Source of the DNA: DASSUW01 sp036257565
GTDB lineage: Bacteria; Actinomycetota; Thermoleophilia; Solirubrobacterales; Solirubrobacteraceae
Assembly: GCA_036257565.1 (NCBI GenBank)
Contig: DATAFH010000085.1
Coordinates: 1 to 64,000, forward strand
Length of the DNA stretch: 64,000 bases
Reading direction: 5' to 3'
Made by a program: the position numbers and the translations under genes. Position 1 is the first letter of the stretch. Every line of letters starts with the position of its first letter. Shown here one piece after another: positions 1 to 8,717 of this stretch. The notes under the pieces are model-generated. The model searched no databases. It was not told the DNA's origin and was given only the letters and a program-made list of their open reading frames with translations.

Positions 1-25
1 CCCGGTTCAAATCCGGGCGCCCCGA
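1..25 (+). tRNA. 3' end of a tRNA, probably tRNA-Pro (cut by window edge)
   Basis: Only the T arm and the 3' acceptor strand lie in the window. Bases 1-5 pair with 13-17 around the seven-base loop TTCAAAT at 6-12. Bases 18-24 (CGCCCCG) are the acceptor strand and A25 is the discriminator; no CCA is encoded. An acceptor starting CGGGGCG with discriminator A is typical of bacterial tRNA-Pro, but the anticodon is outside, so the identity is inferred. Confidence 0.72.
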
Positions 26-87
26 TTGCTCTTCGAGCCGCCATCGTGCGGCTCGCTGTGTTGTGGCGGCGCCGCTGAGGCTTCCCG

Positions 88-1608
88 TCAGGCGCCGGCA
101 AGGATCGCCAGAGCGGCGTTGCGCCCGGGGATCCCGCTCACGCCGCCGCCCCGCCGCGCCCCCGCACCGCCGAGGTGCACGGAGCCGAACGCGGTCTCCG
201 TGCCCCAGAGGCCAACCTCGTCCTCCGCCTCGGCGAACGGCCACGCGAGGTCGCGGTGGAAGATGTTCCCGCGCGGGAGCGCCAGTTCGTCCTCGAGGTC
301 GAGGGGTGATTTGACCTCGAGGCACGGCGAGCCGTCCGGTGCCCGCAGGAGGCAGTTCTCGATCGGCTCGCCGAGCACCGAGCCGAGCGAGCGCAGCGCC
401 GCCGACAGCGCCTCTCGCGTGCGTGCCTCGCGATCGCTCTCGAACAGGCGGGCCGGGGTATGGAGGGCGAACAGCGTCAGCGTGTGGGCGCGGACGTCCG
501 GGCCCAGGATGCTGGGGTCGGTGAGCGAGTGGCAGTAGATCTCGCACGGCAGCGGCGACGGCACGCGCCCGGAGGCGGCGTCCGCGAACGCCGCGGCGAG
601 CTGCGAGTAGCCCTCGTTGACGTGGAGCGTGCCGGCGAACGCGTCCTCGCGCGCGACCGCGCCGTCGCGCAGCCGCGGGAGCCGGGAGAGCAGCATGTTG
701 ACCTTGAGCTGGGCGCCCTCCGGCAGCGCGCCGCCGTCCACGCCCAGCAGCCGGTCGAGCACCGCAGGCGCGCACGCGGCCACCACGTGGTCGCAGCTCA
801 CCGACGCATCGTCCGTGCGCACCACGGCGCGGCCCGCGTCGGCGTCGATCGCCACCACCTCGGCACCCGTCGCCACCTCGGCGCCCGACGCCGCCGCCAA
901 CGCGTCGGTGAGCGCGCCCATGCCGCCCACCGGCACGTCCCAGTCACCCGTGCCGTTGCCGATCACGTGGTAGAGGAAGCAGCGGTTCTGGCGCAGGGCG
1001 GGGTCGCGCGCGTCCGCGAACGTGCCGATCAGCGCGTCGGTGAGCACGACGCCGCGCACGAGGTCGTCGGCGAACGCCGCCTCGACCGCCTCGCCGAGCG
1101 GGCGCTCGACGAAGGCCTCCCACGTCGCGTCGTCGCCCAGCCGCGCGCGCAGGTCGGCCCGGCTCGGCAGCGGCTCGAGCAGCGACGGGAAGACGACCCG
1201 GGCCAGCCGTGCCGTCCGCGCGTGGAACGCCTGCCAAGCGTCGAACGCCTCGTCGCCCCCGGTCACCCGCCGCAGCGAGGCGCGCGTACGTTCAGAATCC
1301 GTCGCGTCGATCAGCAGCCCGTCGTCGCTTCCCGGCACCGGCGTGTAGCTCGAGATCCGGCGCCGCCGCACCTGGAACGGCAGCCCGAGCTCACGCACGA
1401 TCTGCCGCGGCAGCAGGCTGACCAGGTACGCGTAGCGGGAGAGCCTCGCGTCGACGCCCGGAAACGGCGCCTCCGACACGGCCGCGCCCCCGACCTCCTC
1501 CCGCCGCTCGAGCACGAGCACCGAGCGGCCCGCACGCGTGAGGTAGGCCGCTGCGACGAGCCCGTTGTGGCCGCCGCCCACGACCACGACGTCGTAGCGG
1601 CGCTTCAT
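88..1608 (-). CDS. FAD-dependent oxidoreductase, phytoene-desaturase-like
   Basis: 506-residue flavoprotein of the CrtI/amine-oxidase-like superfamily. The N-terminus carries a dinucleotide-binding motif (GGGHNGLVAAAYLTRAG) followed by LVLERREEVGG, which binds the ADP part of FAD. The C-terminal GGVSGIPGRNAA fits the second FAD contact of this family. The ATG at 1606-1608 overlaps the stop of the upstream phosphatase gene as ATGA, which fixes the start and suggests translational coupling. The substrate cannot be read from sequence; no carotenoid genes lie nearby, so desaturase activity is not claimed. Confidence 0.86.
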   Translation of the reverse strand: MKRRYDVVVVGGGHNGLVAAAYLTRAGRSVLVLERREEVGGAAVSEAPFPGVDARLSRYAYLVSLLPRQIVRELGLPFQVRRRRISSYTPVPGSDDGLLIDATDSERTRASLRRVTGGDEAFDAWQAFHARTARLARVVFPSLLEPLPSRADLRARLGDDATWEAFVERPLGEAVEAAFADDLVRGVVLTDALIGTFADARDPALRQNRCFLYHVIGNGTGDWDVPVGGMGALTDALAAASGAEVATGAEVVAIDADAGRAVVRTDDASVSCDHVVAACAPAVLDRLLGVDGGALPEGAQLKVNMLLSRLPRLRDGAVAREDAFAGTLHVNEGYSQLAAAFADAASGRVPSPLPCEIYCHSLTDPSILGPDVRAHTLTLFALHTPARLFESDREARTREALSAALRSLGSVLGEPIENCLLRAPDGSPCLEVKSPLDLEDELALPRGNIFHRDLAWPFAEAEDEVGLWGTETAFGSVHLGGAGARRGGGVSGIPGRNAALAILAGA

Positions 1609-3632
1609 GCGGCGGCGCTCAGCGCGGCGCCCACGAAGCGCATCGCCAGCATCGCGCGGTCGTCGACCGCCGCTCCCACCTGGAACTCGCGCAGCGCGCG
1701 CTCGATCTCGATCACCAGCTCCGCGCTGCCGGACTGCGCGCGGGCCATCGCCTCGAGCAGCCGCACCTCGCCGAACCGCTCGGCCCGGCCCGCGGTCTCG
1801 GTCACGCCGTCCGTGTAGAAAAGCAGCGTGTCGCCGGGTTCGACCTCCACCGTAACCTCGGTCCAGTCGTCGTCGCTGCCGACGCCGAGCAGCACCCCGT
1901 GCGCCCCCAGCGTCTGCGCCGGCCCGGCGGCGCTCCGCCGCAGCGGCAGCGGGTGCCCGGCGGAGGCGAGCGTCAGGCGCGGCGTGTCGCCGTCGTCCTC
2001 GAGCAGCGCGCACACCGCCGTGACGAGCGAGAGGCGCGGCTGCTCGCGCAGCACATCGTTGATCAGCGACAGGACGCGCGCCGGGCGGGGATCGAAGCGC
2101 GCCGCCATGCGCGCGGAATGGCGGACCAGGGAGGTCAGCGCCGCCGCCTCGACGCCCTTGCCGGTGACGTCGCCGAGCACGATCAGGTAGCCGGACTCGA
2201 CGCGCAGGACGTCGTAGAAGTCCCCGCCGACGTCCGAGCCGCGCTCGCCCGCGTGGTAGGCGGCGTGGATCTCCCAGCCCGCGACGGCCGGCAGGCTCTC
2301 GGGCAGGAGGCTGGCCTGCAGGGTGCGGGCGAGGCGCTGCTGCTCCGCGAAGAGCCGGGCGTTCTGCACCGCCGTCGCCGCGCGCAGGGCCAGGTCCTCC
2401 GCGAACACGAGGTCGTCCTCGTCGAACCGCCGGCCGCCCTCGGACGTGACCAGGCTGATCGCGCCGAGCGTCACGTCGCCGATCCGCATCGGCACCGCCA
2501 TGGCCGACCGCATGCCGACCTCGCGGATCACGCGCAGGTGCTCCTCGTCCACGGCCGCTGCCTCGATCAGCTCGTCGGGGATCTCGGGATACAGCTCCGA
2601 CGGGCCGCCGCGCACGATCGCGGGCACGCCGTTCGGCGCGTCCATGTCAGGCGGGTAGCGCTCGCGCAGCTCGCGCGCAAGCTCGACCTTGGCGGGATCG
2701 ACGTGCGCCACCGCCACCTGCTGCAGCTCGCCGTTGTCGTCGAGCATGTCGACGCCGCACCAGTCGGCGAGCTGCGGCACGAGCATGCGCGCGACGCGCT
2801 CGAGTGTCTGCTCGTAGTCGAGCGAGGAGGCGAGCAGCTGCCCGGCCTCGGCCAGGAAGCGCTCGCGCAGCTCCGCGTCCTTGGCCTCCGTGACGTCCTC
2901 GATGATGTTGATGGCCAGCGCGGCGCCGCTCGCGTCGCGATAGAGGCTCGCCTTCGTGAGCAGCCAGAACGCCTCGCCGTCGTTCCGGATGCTGCGCGTC
3001 AGAAGCGGAGGCGGCGAGTCCTCGCCCGCCACCAGCCGCCGTCCCGGCATGTTCTCCACCGGCACCGGCTGCCCCTCCTCGTCGGTGATGACGAAGCGCG
3101 CGCCGAGCTCGCCGGGCTGGGCTGAGAGCACCGCCTCCACGGAGTCGGCGCCGAGCAGGTCCGCCGCGGCCCGGTTGGCGTAGATCGTCTTGCCGCGCTC
3201 GTCGTGCACGGTCACCGCCTCCGCGAGCGCGCCGAGGATGCCGTCGAGTCGCGCCCGGACGTCCTCGAGCTCGCCGGCCAACGCCTCGTTGGTGAACGCG
3301 AGCGCCGTCGCGCGCTGGCGCGTGCGGGCGGCGAGCACAGCGATGGCCGCGAACACGAGGTAGAAGCCGACGCGGTACATGTCCTGGCTCGCGGCGGTGC
3401 TCGTGTTCCAGGCGCTGCTGGCGACGCCGATCGCCAGCGCCACGACGCCGGTGATCGCCACCTCTCGCCAGTCGCCGATCACGGCCAGCACGAGCGGCAC
3501 GAAGAGGACCGTGCCCGTGATCGTGAGGGGGTTGGTCGTCAGCGCGATGTCGACGACCATGACCGCGGCCTGAACCGCGAGGCCGATGCTGAGCCGCCGC
3601 GCTGAGATGGTGCTCGTCGTGGCCCCGTGCAT
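1605..3632 (-). CDS. Membrane PAS-GAF-PP2C serine phosphatase (RsbU/SpoIIE type)
   Basis: 675-residue sensor phosphatase. Four to five hydrophobic helices fill about residues 12-110, then a PAS domain (about 130-250), a GAF domain (about 265-415) and a C-terminal SpoIIE/PP2C-type domain (about 430-660). The phosphatase metal motifs GGDFYDV and LGDVTGKG are intact. Family members dephosphorylate anti-sigma-factor antagonists in general stress (partner-switching) control. No anti-sigma kinase or STAS protein is in the window, so the target is unknown. It is the first gene of a two-gene unit with the FAD oxidoreductase. Confidence 0.9.
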   Translation of the reverse strand: MHGATTSTISARRLSIGLAVQAAVMVVDIALTTNPLTITGTVLFVPLVLAVIGDWREVAITGVVALAIGVASSAWNTSTAASQDMYRVGFYLVFAAIAVLAARTRQRATALAFTNEALAGELEDVRARLDGILGALAEAVTVHDERGKTIYANRAAADLLGADSVEAVLSAQPGELGARFVITDEEGQPVPVENMPGRRLVAGEDSPPPLLTRSIRNDGEAFWLLTKASLYRDASGAALAINIIEDVTEAKDAELRERFLAEAGQLLASSLDYEQTLERVARMLVPQLADWCGVDMLDDNGELQQVAVAHVDPAKVELARELRERYPPDMDAPNGVPAIVRGGPSELYPEIPDELIEAAAVDEEHLRVIREVGMRSAMAVPMRIGDVTLGAISLVTSEGGRRFDEDDLVFAEDLALRAATAVQNARLFAEQQRLARTLQASLLPESLPAVAGWEIHAAYHAGERGSDVGGDFYDVLRVESGYLIVLGDVTGKGVEAAALTSLVRHSARMAARFDPRPARVLSLINDVLREQPRLSLVTAVCALLEDDGDTPRLTLASAGHPLPLRRSAAGPAQTLGAHGVLLGVGSDDDWTEVTVEVEPGDTLLFYTDGVTETAGRAERFGEVRLLEAMARAQSGSAELVIEIERALREFQVGAAVDDRAMLAMRFVGAALSAAA

Positions 3633-3678
3633 GCGCGCTCGGGGCGATGCTAGTGCGCGGCGCCGCGCTTGGGGCCGT

Positions 3679-3900
3679 TTACCCCTGGTGGCGGCCGGCG
3701 ATCTCGCCGCGCAGCGTGGCGATCTCGGTGACGGCCAGGCCGACGTACGTGCCGATGGCGGCGACGATTTCGGCGTCGATGTCCTCGAGCAGGTCGGCGT
3801 CGGCGGTCAGCGCACGCTCGGCACGCAGCTGCTCGAGGTGGGCGCGCTCCTCGGCGGCGGTCGTTGTCGGGATCGTGAACGGGAGCATGGTCGAGATCAT
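3679..3900 (-). CDS. Small hypothetical protein
   Basis: An open frame of 73 codons from an ATG at 3900, 46 bp upstream of the phosphatase gene and on its strand. The product is acidic and probably helical (EERAHLEQLRAERALTADAD in the middle) with no recognised domain. The frame stays open for 19 more codons upstream, but those residues look non-coding. No clear ribosome site precedes the ATG, so this is a tentative gene call. Confidence 0.4.
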   Translation of the reverse strand: MISTMLPFTIPTTTAAEERAHLEQLRAERALTADADLLEDIDAEIVAAIGTYVGLAVTEIATLRGEIAGRHQG

Positions 3901-3980
3901 GCGGTAGCCGACCCCTGGCTGGCATCGGGGAAACCCCTGGATCGACCCCTTGGGCACGGTCGTCCGGGTAGACCTCCGTC

Positions 3981-4208
3981 ATGCGCGCACCACCGTGGTC
4001 CCGCTGCAGGCCGGCTCCGCCGAGGTCGTGGATGCCCGACCCGGAGCCGGGGCCGGGAGAGCTGCTCGTCGACGCCCTCGCGCTGGGCGTCTGCGGCACC
4101 GACCGCTCGTGGCTCGAAGCGCTGATCAGGCGGCGAGTGCCGCTCGACGACTTCCAGACCGCCGTCGAGAAGCTGCCGAACAGCGTCAAGGTCGTCCTCG
4201 AGCTCTGA
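3981..4208 (+). pseudogene. Scar of a zinc-dependent glucose 1-dehydrogenase gene
   Basis: The frame fuses the two ends of a medium-chain dehydrogenase. PDPEPGPGELLVDALALGVC followed by GTD is the N-terminal substrate/zinc region of glucose dehydrogenase. RRRVPLDDFQTAVEKLPN and VKVVLEL are its C-terminus. The roughly 270 residues between, including the nucleotide-binding fold, are gone. The first residues (RTTVVPLQAGSAEVVD) read in a different frame from the rest, so at least one frameshift is present as well. I infer internal deletion and decay; no active enzyme is possible. Confidence 0.75.
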
Positions 4209-4220
4209 CAGCATGGCCGC

Positions 4221-5450
4221 GTGGCGGCGTGGCCGGAGGAGGAGTTCGAGGGGCGGGCGATCGACATCGCCGCCGCCGCGTGGTCGCTGCTCCGCAGCCA
4301 GGCGGCGTGGCGGCACCGACGGGTCGAGACGCTGACGGTGCTGAGCCATGAGGAGGTGCGCCGCCACGTCTCGGTCGACTTCACGGTGCCGTTGGAGCAC
4401 CGCGAGTCGCTCCGGCTGACCGGCGAGGACGAGTTCGCGGTCCCACTCGCCTGGCTGCGGAAGCGGCCACTCGTGCACTTCGACCTCCGCAACGAGGAGG
4501 GCCATTCCATCCCGCTACTCACGGCCGAGCAGAATGCGGCGATCGATCGCGAGCTGCTCTACGCGATCCTCGACGACGACTTGTCCGATCAGGATGCCGA
4601 CGACGACACGCGAGAGGCCGTCGGCCTGGCCGCCGGCCCGCTCGTCGAGGCCGTCGTCGGCGTCGAGGCCGAGGCAGGCGACGTGGACGCGCTCGAGCGC
4701 GTGCACGGGCTGGGCTCGCTGATCCAGTTCCGCAGGACGGTCGCCACGCTGTCGGGTTTCTTCATGCTGTGGGCCGTGGTCCGCGGGCTCGACCGCCGGC
4801 GCGTGTTCAAGTTCGCGTACGACGAGCCGTACGCCCTGCGGCCGGGACTCGCCTACGTCTACGAGGCGCCGGGAGCCACCGAAGCGTGGAGCTACCACGT
4901 CGAGATCGCCGTCCCGACGGACCTCAAGGCCCGCAAGACCCAGCTCTGGGACGCAAGGACGGGGACCGTGCTCGCCAGCGGAGCGCCCGACGCCGATCGT
5001 CCGGCGCTGTACGTCTCGACCCAGCCGGCAGATCCGCCCGCGGAGCACGAGGTCGTCGTCGACTTCGGCGCCGAGCGCGGGCACTTCCTGGCTCCGGCGG
5101 CGATCGTCGCGTCCGTCATCACGGCTCTCGTCGCACCGCCGTGGCTGTTCGCCGACCTCGAGGCGCTCGCCGCGAGCTCCGGTCCGGCCATCGGCCTCGT
5201 GCTGTCGACGTCGGCGGTCTTCTCGGCGCTCGTGTTGCGAACCGACGAGCACCCGCTGCTGCGGCGGCTGCTCGTCCGCTACCGCCTGGCGCTCGTGGCG
5301 TGCACGCTCGCCGCCCTCTTCGCCGCGGCGGCGCTCGGCTTCCAGGCCGAGGGATGGATCATCCAAGTCACCTGGGGCCTGGCGGCGGTTGTCTCTGCCG
5401 TGACCGCCGGTATCCTGATATGGGCAGCTGCACGAGCGCCATCGCTATGA
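4221..5450 (+). CDS. Uncharacterised protein with C-terminal membrane domain
   Basis: 409 residues from a GTG start. The first 270 or so are soluble and acidic with no domain I recognise. About 290-400 hold four hydrophobic helices separated by short loops (starting LAPAAIVASVITALVAPPWL). It probably anchors a cytoplasmic domain to the membrane. It begins 12 bp after the glucose dehydrogenase scar, and its stop overlaps the next start as ATGA, so it is likely coupled to the small downstream gene. Codon use matches the neighbours, which supports it as a real gene of unknown function. Confidence 0.7.
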   Translation: MAAWPEEEFEGRAIDIAAAAWSLLRSQAAWRHRRVETLTVLSHEEVRRHVSVDFTVPLEHRESLRLTGEDEFAVPLAWLRKRPLVHFDLRNEEGHSIPLLTAEQNAAIDRELLYAILDDDLSDQDADDDTREAVGLAAGPLVEAVVGVEAEAGDVDALERVHGLGSLIQFRRTVATLSGFFMLWAVVRGLDRRRVFKFAYDEPYALRPGLAYVYEAPGATEAWSYHVEIAVPTDLKARKTQLWDARTGTVLASGAPDADRPALYVSTQPADPPAEHEVVVDFGAERGHFLAPAAIVASVITALVAPPWLFADLEALAASSGPAIGLVLSTSAVFSALVLRTDEHPLLRRLLVRYRLALVACTLAALFAAAALGFQAEGWIIQVTWGLAAVVSAVTAGILIWAAARAPSL

Positions 5451-5641
5451 GGATTCCGTTCATACACCGCAAAGAGCGAACGATTGCGGAGATCGCCGCG
5501 AAGGCGACCCGGGTGGGCTCCGCCGAGGGTGCGACGCCGTATTTCGGGCCGAGCGACAAGTCCGTCGCGGAGATCCGCGCGGGCGCCGAGCGCATGCGCC
5601 GCATCCGCGCCAAGGGCGCTAACGGCGCTTCGCCCAGCTGA
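5447..5641 (+). CDS. Small basic hypothetical protein
   Basis: 64 residues, MRIPFIHRKERTIAEIAAKA at the start, rich in Lys/Arg and predicted helical, with no membrane segment and no known domain. Its ATG overlaps the stop of the preceding membrane-protein gene (ATGA at 5447-5450), so it is probably translated with it and may be its cytoplasmic partner. Its 3' end overlaps the end of the convergent acetoacetyl-CoA synthetase gene by 23 bp. Confidence 0.6.
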   Translation: MRIPFIHRKERTIAEIAAKATRVGSAEGATPYFGPSDKSVAEIRAGAERMRRIRAKGANGASPS

Positions 5642-7499
5642 CGAAGAAGTCCAGCGCCTCCGGGTTTGCGAGCGAGTCGCGGCTGGCCGCCTGCTCGGGC
5701 GGCGTGCCCATGAGGATGCGCTTGACCGGGAGCTCGAGCACCTTGCCCGAGAGCGTGCGCGGCACCTCGCCGACGGCCACGACCTCGTCCGGCACGTGCC
5801 GGGGCGAGCAGTCCTCGCGGACGCGCTTGGCGATCCGCTTCGTCAGGTCGTCGTCGAGCTCGGCGCCGTCGCGCAGCACGACGAACAGCGGCATCCGGCC
5901 CTCGACGTCGACCACGAGCGCGTCGACGATCTCGTCGATCGCGAGCAACGCCGAGTAGATCTCCGCCGTGCCCATGCGCACGCCGCCGCGGTTGATCGTC
6001 GCGTCCGAGCGGCCCGTGATGATCGCCGTGCCGCGCTCAGTGATCTCGATCCAGTCGCCGTGGCGCCAGACGCCGGGATAGGTGTCGAAGTACGACTCGC
6101 GGTAGCGCTCGCCGTCAAGGTCGTTCCAGAGGTAGAGCGGCATCGACGGCATCGGCTTGGTGACGACGAGCTCCCCGACCTCGCCGATCAGCGGCCGCCC
6201 TTCGGGGTCCCACGCCTCGACGGCGGCGCCGAGCGCCCGCGCCTGCAGCTCGCCCTCGTAGACGGGCAGGATCGGCACGCCGCCGACGAACGCCGTGCAG
6301 AGGTCGGTGCCGCCGCTCGTGGAGAACAGCCAGGCGTCGCGGCCCAAGTGGTCGTAGATCCAGCGGAAGCCCTCCGGGGCGAGTGGGGAGCCGGTCGAGC
6401 CGACCGCCCGCAGACGGGACATGTCGCGGCCGGCGCCCGGCTCAACGCCGGCCTTCATGCAGGCGCCGATGTACGCCGCGCTCGTGCCGAAGGTGGTGAT
6501 GCCGGCGCTCTCGGCGAGGTCCCACAGCACGCCGATGTCGGGGTGGCCGGGGCTGCCGTCGTAGAGGACGATCGCGGCCTCCGTGAGCAGGCCGGAGACG
6601 ACGAAGTTCCACATCATCCAGCCCGTCGTGGTGAACCAGAAGAGGCGGTCGCCGGCCTGGGCGTCGACGTGCAGGTGCAGCTTCTTGAGGTGCTCGAGCA
6701 GGATGCCGCCCTGGCCGTGGACGATCGCCTTCGGCAGGCCCGTCGTGCCCGACGAGTAGAGGACCCACAGCGGGTGGTCGAAGGGAACGCGCTCGAAGCG
6801 CAGCTCCCCCTCGCGCTCGAAGCCGGTCTCCCAGCCGGCGCCGTCGAGGTAGCCGAGCCGCACGAGCCGGCCGCCGACGGCCTCGTGGATCCCGCGCCCG
6901 GTGTCCGCGCGATCGAAGTCGCGGCCGTTGTAGCGGTAGCCGTCGACCGCGAGCAGCACCTTCGGCTCGATCTGCGCGAAGCGGTCGATCACCGAGCGTG
7001 CGCCGAAGTCGGGCGAGCAGCTCGACCACACGGCACCGAGCGACGCGGTGGCCAGGAAGGCGGCGACGGCCTCGGGGATGTTCGGCATGTAGGCGGCGAC
7101 GCGGTCACCAGGGCCGACGCCGAGCTCGCGCAGGCCGGCGGCGATCCGCGCCACCTGGATGCGCAGCCCGCCCCAGGTGAGCTCGGCCTGCTCCCGGAGC
7201 TCTGACGCGTGGACGATGGCGAGGCTGTCCGGATCCTTGCCGCGGAAGAGGTGCTCGGGGTAGCTTACCCGCGTCCCCGGGAACCACTCGGCGCCCGGCA
7301 TCGCCTGCGAGCCGAGCACGCGGTCGTAGCCGCCGTCGACGCCGAAGAAGTCCCAGATCGCGGCCCAGAAGCCCTCGAGGTCGTCGACCGACCAGCGCCA
7401 CAGCGCGTGATAGTCGTCGAACCCGTGCTCCCGCATGAAGCGCGTCATGACGGCTCGCTCGGCCAGGGCGGACGGCGGCTTCCACAGCAGCGTCGGCAT
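5619..7499 (-). CDS. aacS: Acetoacetyl-CoA synthetase
   Basis: 626-residue ANL-superfamily ligase that activates acetoacetate to its CoA thioester with ATP. The phosphate-binding motif YSSGTTGLPKAIVHGQGG is intact, as are the later GRSDATINRGGVRMGT hinge and the catalytic Lys region PRTLSGKVLELPVKR. The N-terminal WKPPSALAERAVMTRFM matches acetoacetate-CoA ligases rather than acetyl-CoA synthetases. The start lies 8 bp from the divergent HipA-like gene, so any promoter must overlap one of the coding ends. It could feed acetoacetate released by the BKACE enzyme at 38.6 kb into central metabolism (inference). Confidence 0.93.
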   Translation of the reverse strand: MPTLLWKPPSALAERAVMTRFMREHGFDDYHALWRWSVDDLEGFWAAIWDFFGVDGGYDRVLGSQAMPGAEWFPGTRVSYPEHLFRGKDPDSLAIVHASELREQAELTWGGLRIQVARIAAGLRELGVGPGDRVAAYMPNIPEAVAAFLATASLGAVWSSCSPDFGARSVIDRFAQIEPKVLLAVDGYRYNGRDFDRADTGRGIHEAVGGRLVRLGYLDGAGWETGFEREGELRFERVPFDHPLWVLYSSGTTGLPKAIVHGQGGILLEHLKKLHLHVDAQAGDRLFWFTTTGWMMWNFVVSGLLTEAAIVLYDGSPGHPDIGVLWDLAESAGITTFGTSAAYIGACMKAGVEPGAGRDMSRLRAVGSTGSPLAPEGFRWIYDHLGRDAWLFSTSGGTDLCTAFVGGVPILPVYEGELQARALGAAVEAWDPEGRPLIGEVGELVVTKPMPSMPLYLWNDLDGERYRESYFDTYPGVWRHGDWIEITERGTAIITGRSDATINRGGVRMGTAEIYSALLAIDEIVDALVVDVEGRMPLFVVLRDGAELDDDLTKRIAKRVREDCSPRHVPDEVVAVGEVPRTLSGKVLELPVKRILMGTPPEQAASRDSLANPEALDFFVSWAKRR

Positions 7500-7507
7500 C
7501 GGGCGCC

Positions 7508-8245
7508 ATGATGCCAGCCGTGCTGCGGACAGTGACCGCCACGCGCTACGCGACGCCCCTGCGCGAGGGCGGGTCGCTGCCCGCGATCGTCGAGGCCGAC
7601 GACGACGGGCTCTACGTCTGCAAGTTCCGCGGCGCGGGCCAGGGGCCGCGGGCGCTGGCGGCGGAGGTCGTCGCCGGGGAGCTGGCGCGCGGGCTCGGGC
7701 TGCCGGTTCCCGAGCTGGTGCTCGTGGAGGTCGATCCCGAGCTGGCGCGGGCGGAGCCGGACCCGGAGATCCAGGACCTGATCCGGGCCAGCGGCGGCCT
7801 CAACCTCGGCGTCGACTTCCTGCCGGGGGCGCTGCCGTACTCGCGGGCGGCGCCGCCCGATCCGGAGCTCGCCGCGGCCGTGGTGTGGCTGGATGCGCTG
7901 GTGGAGAACGTCGACCGCACGCCGCGCAACCCGAACCTGCTGCGCTGGCACGGGCGGCTGTGGCTGATCGATCACGGCGCGTCGCTGTTCGTGCATCACG
8001 GCTCGGCCGACCCGCTGTCGCTGGCGCGCCGGCCGTTCCCGGCGATCCGCGAGCATGTGCTGCTCGACGTGGCGGGCTCGGTGCTGCAGGCCGACGCCCG
8101 GTATGCGCCGCGTGCCGACCCGGGCCCCGCCGCCGCGCTCGTGCCTTCGGAGTGGGCGGACGGCGCGCCGTATGCGGCTCATCTCGAGCGGCGGCTGGAG
8201 GCGCCGCGCGAGTGGGCGGAGGAGGCCGAACGTGCCAGATCGTGA
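7508..8245 (+). CDS. HipA-like protein kinase
   Basis: 245 residues, matching the compact HipA-like kinase family rather than full HipA (about 440 residues). Seen in sequence: Lys39 in YVCKF as the ATP-anchoring lysine, the catalytic loop ENVDRTPRNPNLL (Asp136, Asn141/143) and IDHGASL (Asp155) in place of DFG. The N-terminal HipA subdomain and a HipB antitoxin are absent. It overlaps the DUF3037 gene by 14 bp, an arrangement I recall in other bacteria. Target and role are unknown; toxin activity is possible but not shown. The first codon could also be a GTG a few codons downstream. Confidence 0.82.
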   Translation: MMPAVLRTVTATRYATPLREGGSLPAIVEADDDGLYVCKFRGAGQGPRALAAEVVAGELARGLGLPVPELVLVEVDPELARAEPDPEIQDLIRASGGLNLGVDFLPGALPYSRAAPPDPELAAAVVWLDALVENVDRTPRNPNLLRWHGRLWLIDHGASLFVHHGSADPLSLARRPFPAIREHVLLDVAGSVLQADARYAPRADPGPAAALVPSEWADGAPYAAHLERRLEAPREWAEEAERARS

Positions 8246-8618
8246 GACGTTCCAGTACGCGGTGCTGCGCCTCGTGCCGCGGGTCGAGCGGGGGGAGGCG
8301 CTGAACGCGGGCGTGGTGCTGTTCTCCCGTCGCCACGGGTTCCTCGCGGCGCGGACCGAGCTCGACGAGGCGGCGCTGGCCGCGCTCGCGCGGGAGTGCG
8401 ACGCGGCCGAGGTGCGCGCGCATCTGGGGACGCTCGAGCGCGTGGCCGCCGGCGATCCCGAAGCGGGGCCGATCGCGCGGCTGGAGGCGTCCGAGCGGTT
8501 CCACTGGCTGACGGCTCCGGCGAGCACCATGGTCCAGCCGTCGCCTGTGCACACGGGCCTGACGAGCGACCCGGAGGCCGAGCTCGAGCATCTCTTCCTG
8601 CGCCTGGTGCGCAGATAG
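8232..8618 (+). CDS. DUF3037 family protein, partner of the HipA-like kinase
   Basis: 128 residues from a GTG start inside the end of the kinase gene, with GGAGGAGG just upstream as ribosome site. The opening FQYAVLRLVPRVERGEALNA followed by GVVLF is the DUF3037 signature. The C-terminus ends LEAELEHLFLRLVRR-like, rich in helices. Members are small cytoplasmic proteins of unknown activity that often sit next to HipA-like kinases, so it may be a substrate, inhibitor or regulatory subunit. Overlap and shared strand indicate co-translation. Confidence 0.82.
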   Translation: MPDRETFQYAVLRLVPRVERGEALNAGVVLFSRRHGFLAARTELDEAALAALARECDAAEVRAHLGTLERVAAGDPEAGPIARLEASERFHWLTAPASTMVQPSPVHTGLTSDPEAELEHLFLRLVRR

Positions 8619-8670
8619 CGCAAGATTCAGTGTTGCCCCCCGTTCCAGCGGGAGAGCCGTGGGGTCACCG

Positions 8671-8717
8671 GACAGGCGTGGCGCCCGCGACCGGCGGGCG
8701 CGCGCGCCGCGCCTGTC
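8671..8717 (+). terminator. Long nested hairpin between DUF3037 and sugar dehydrogenase genes
   Basis: GACAGGCG at 8671-8678 pairs with CGCCTGTC at 8710-8717. Inside it, GCGCCCGC pairs with GCGGGCGC around GACCG. There is no T run. It may end the HipA/DUF3037 transcript or act as a leader hairpin, since it touches the ATG at 8718. Confidence 0.45.

Noticed and set aside
460..3125. Long Arg/His/Ala-rich open frames opposite the first two genes
   Set aside because: Shadow frames caused by high G+C; composition is not protein-like.
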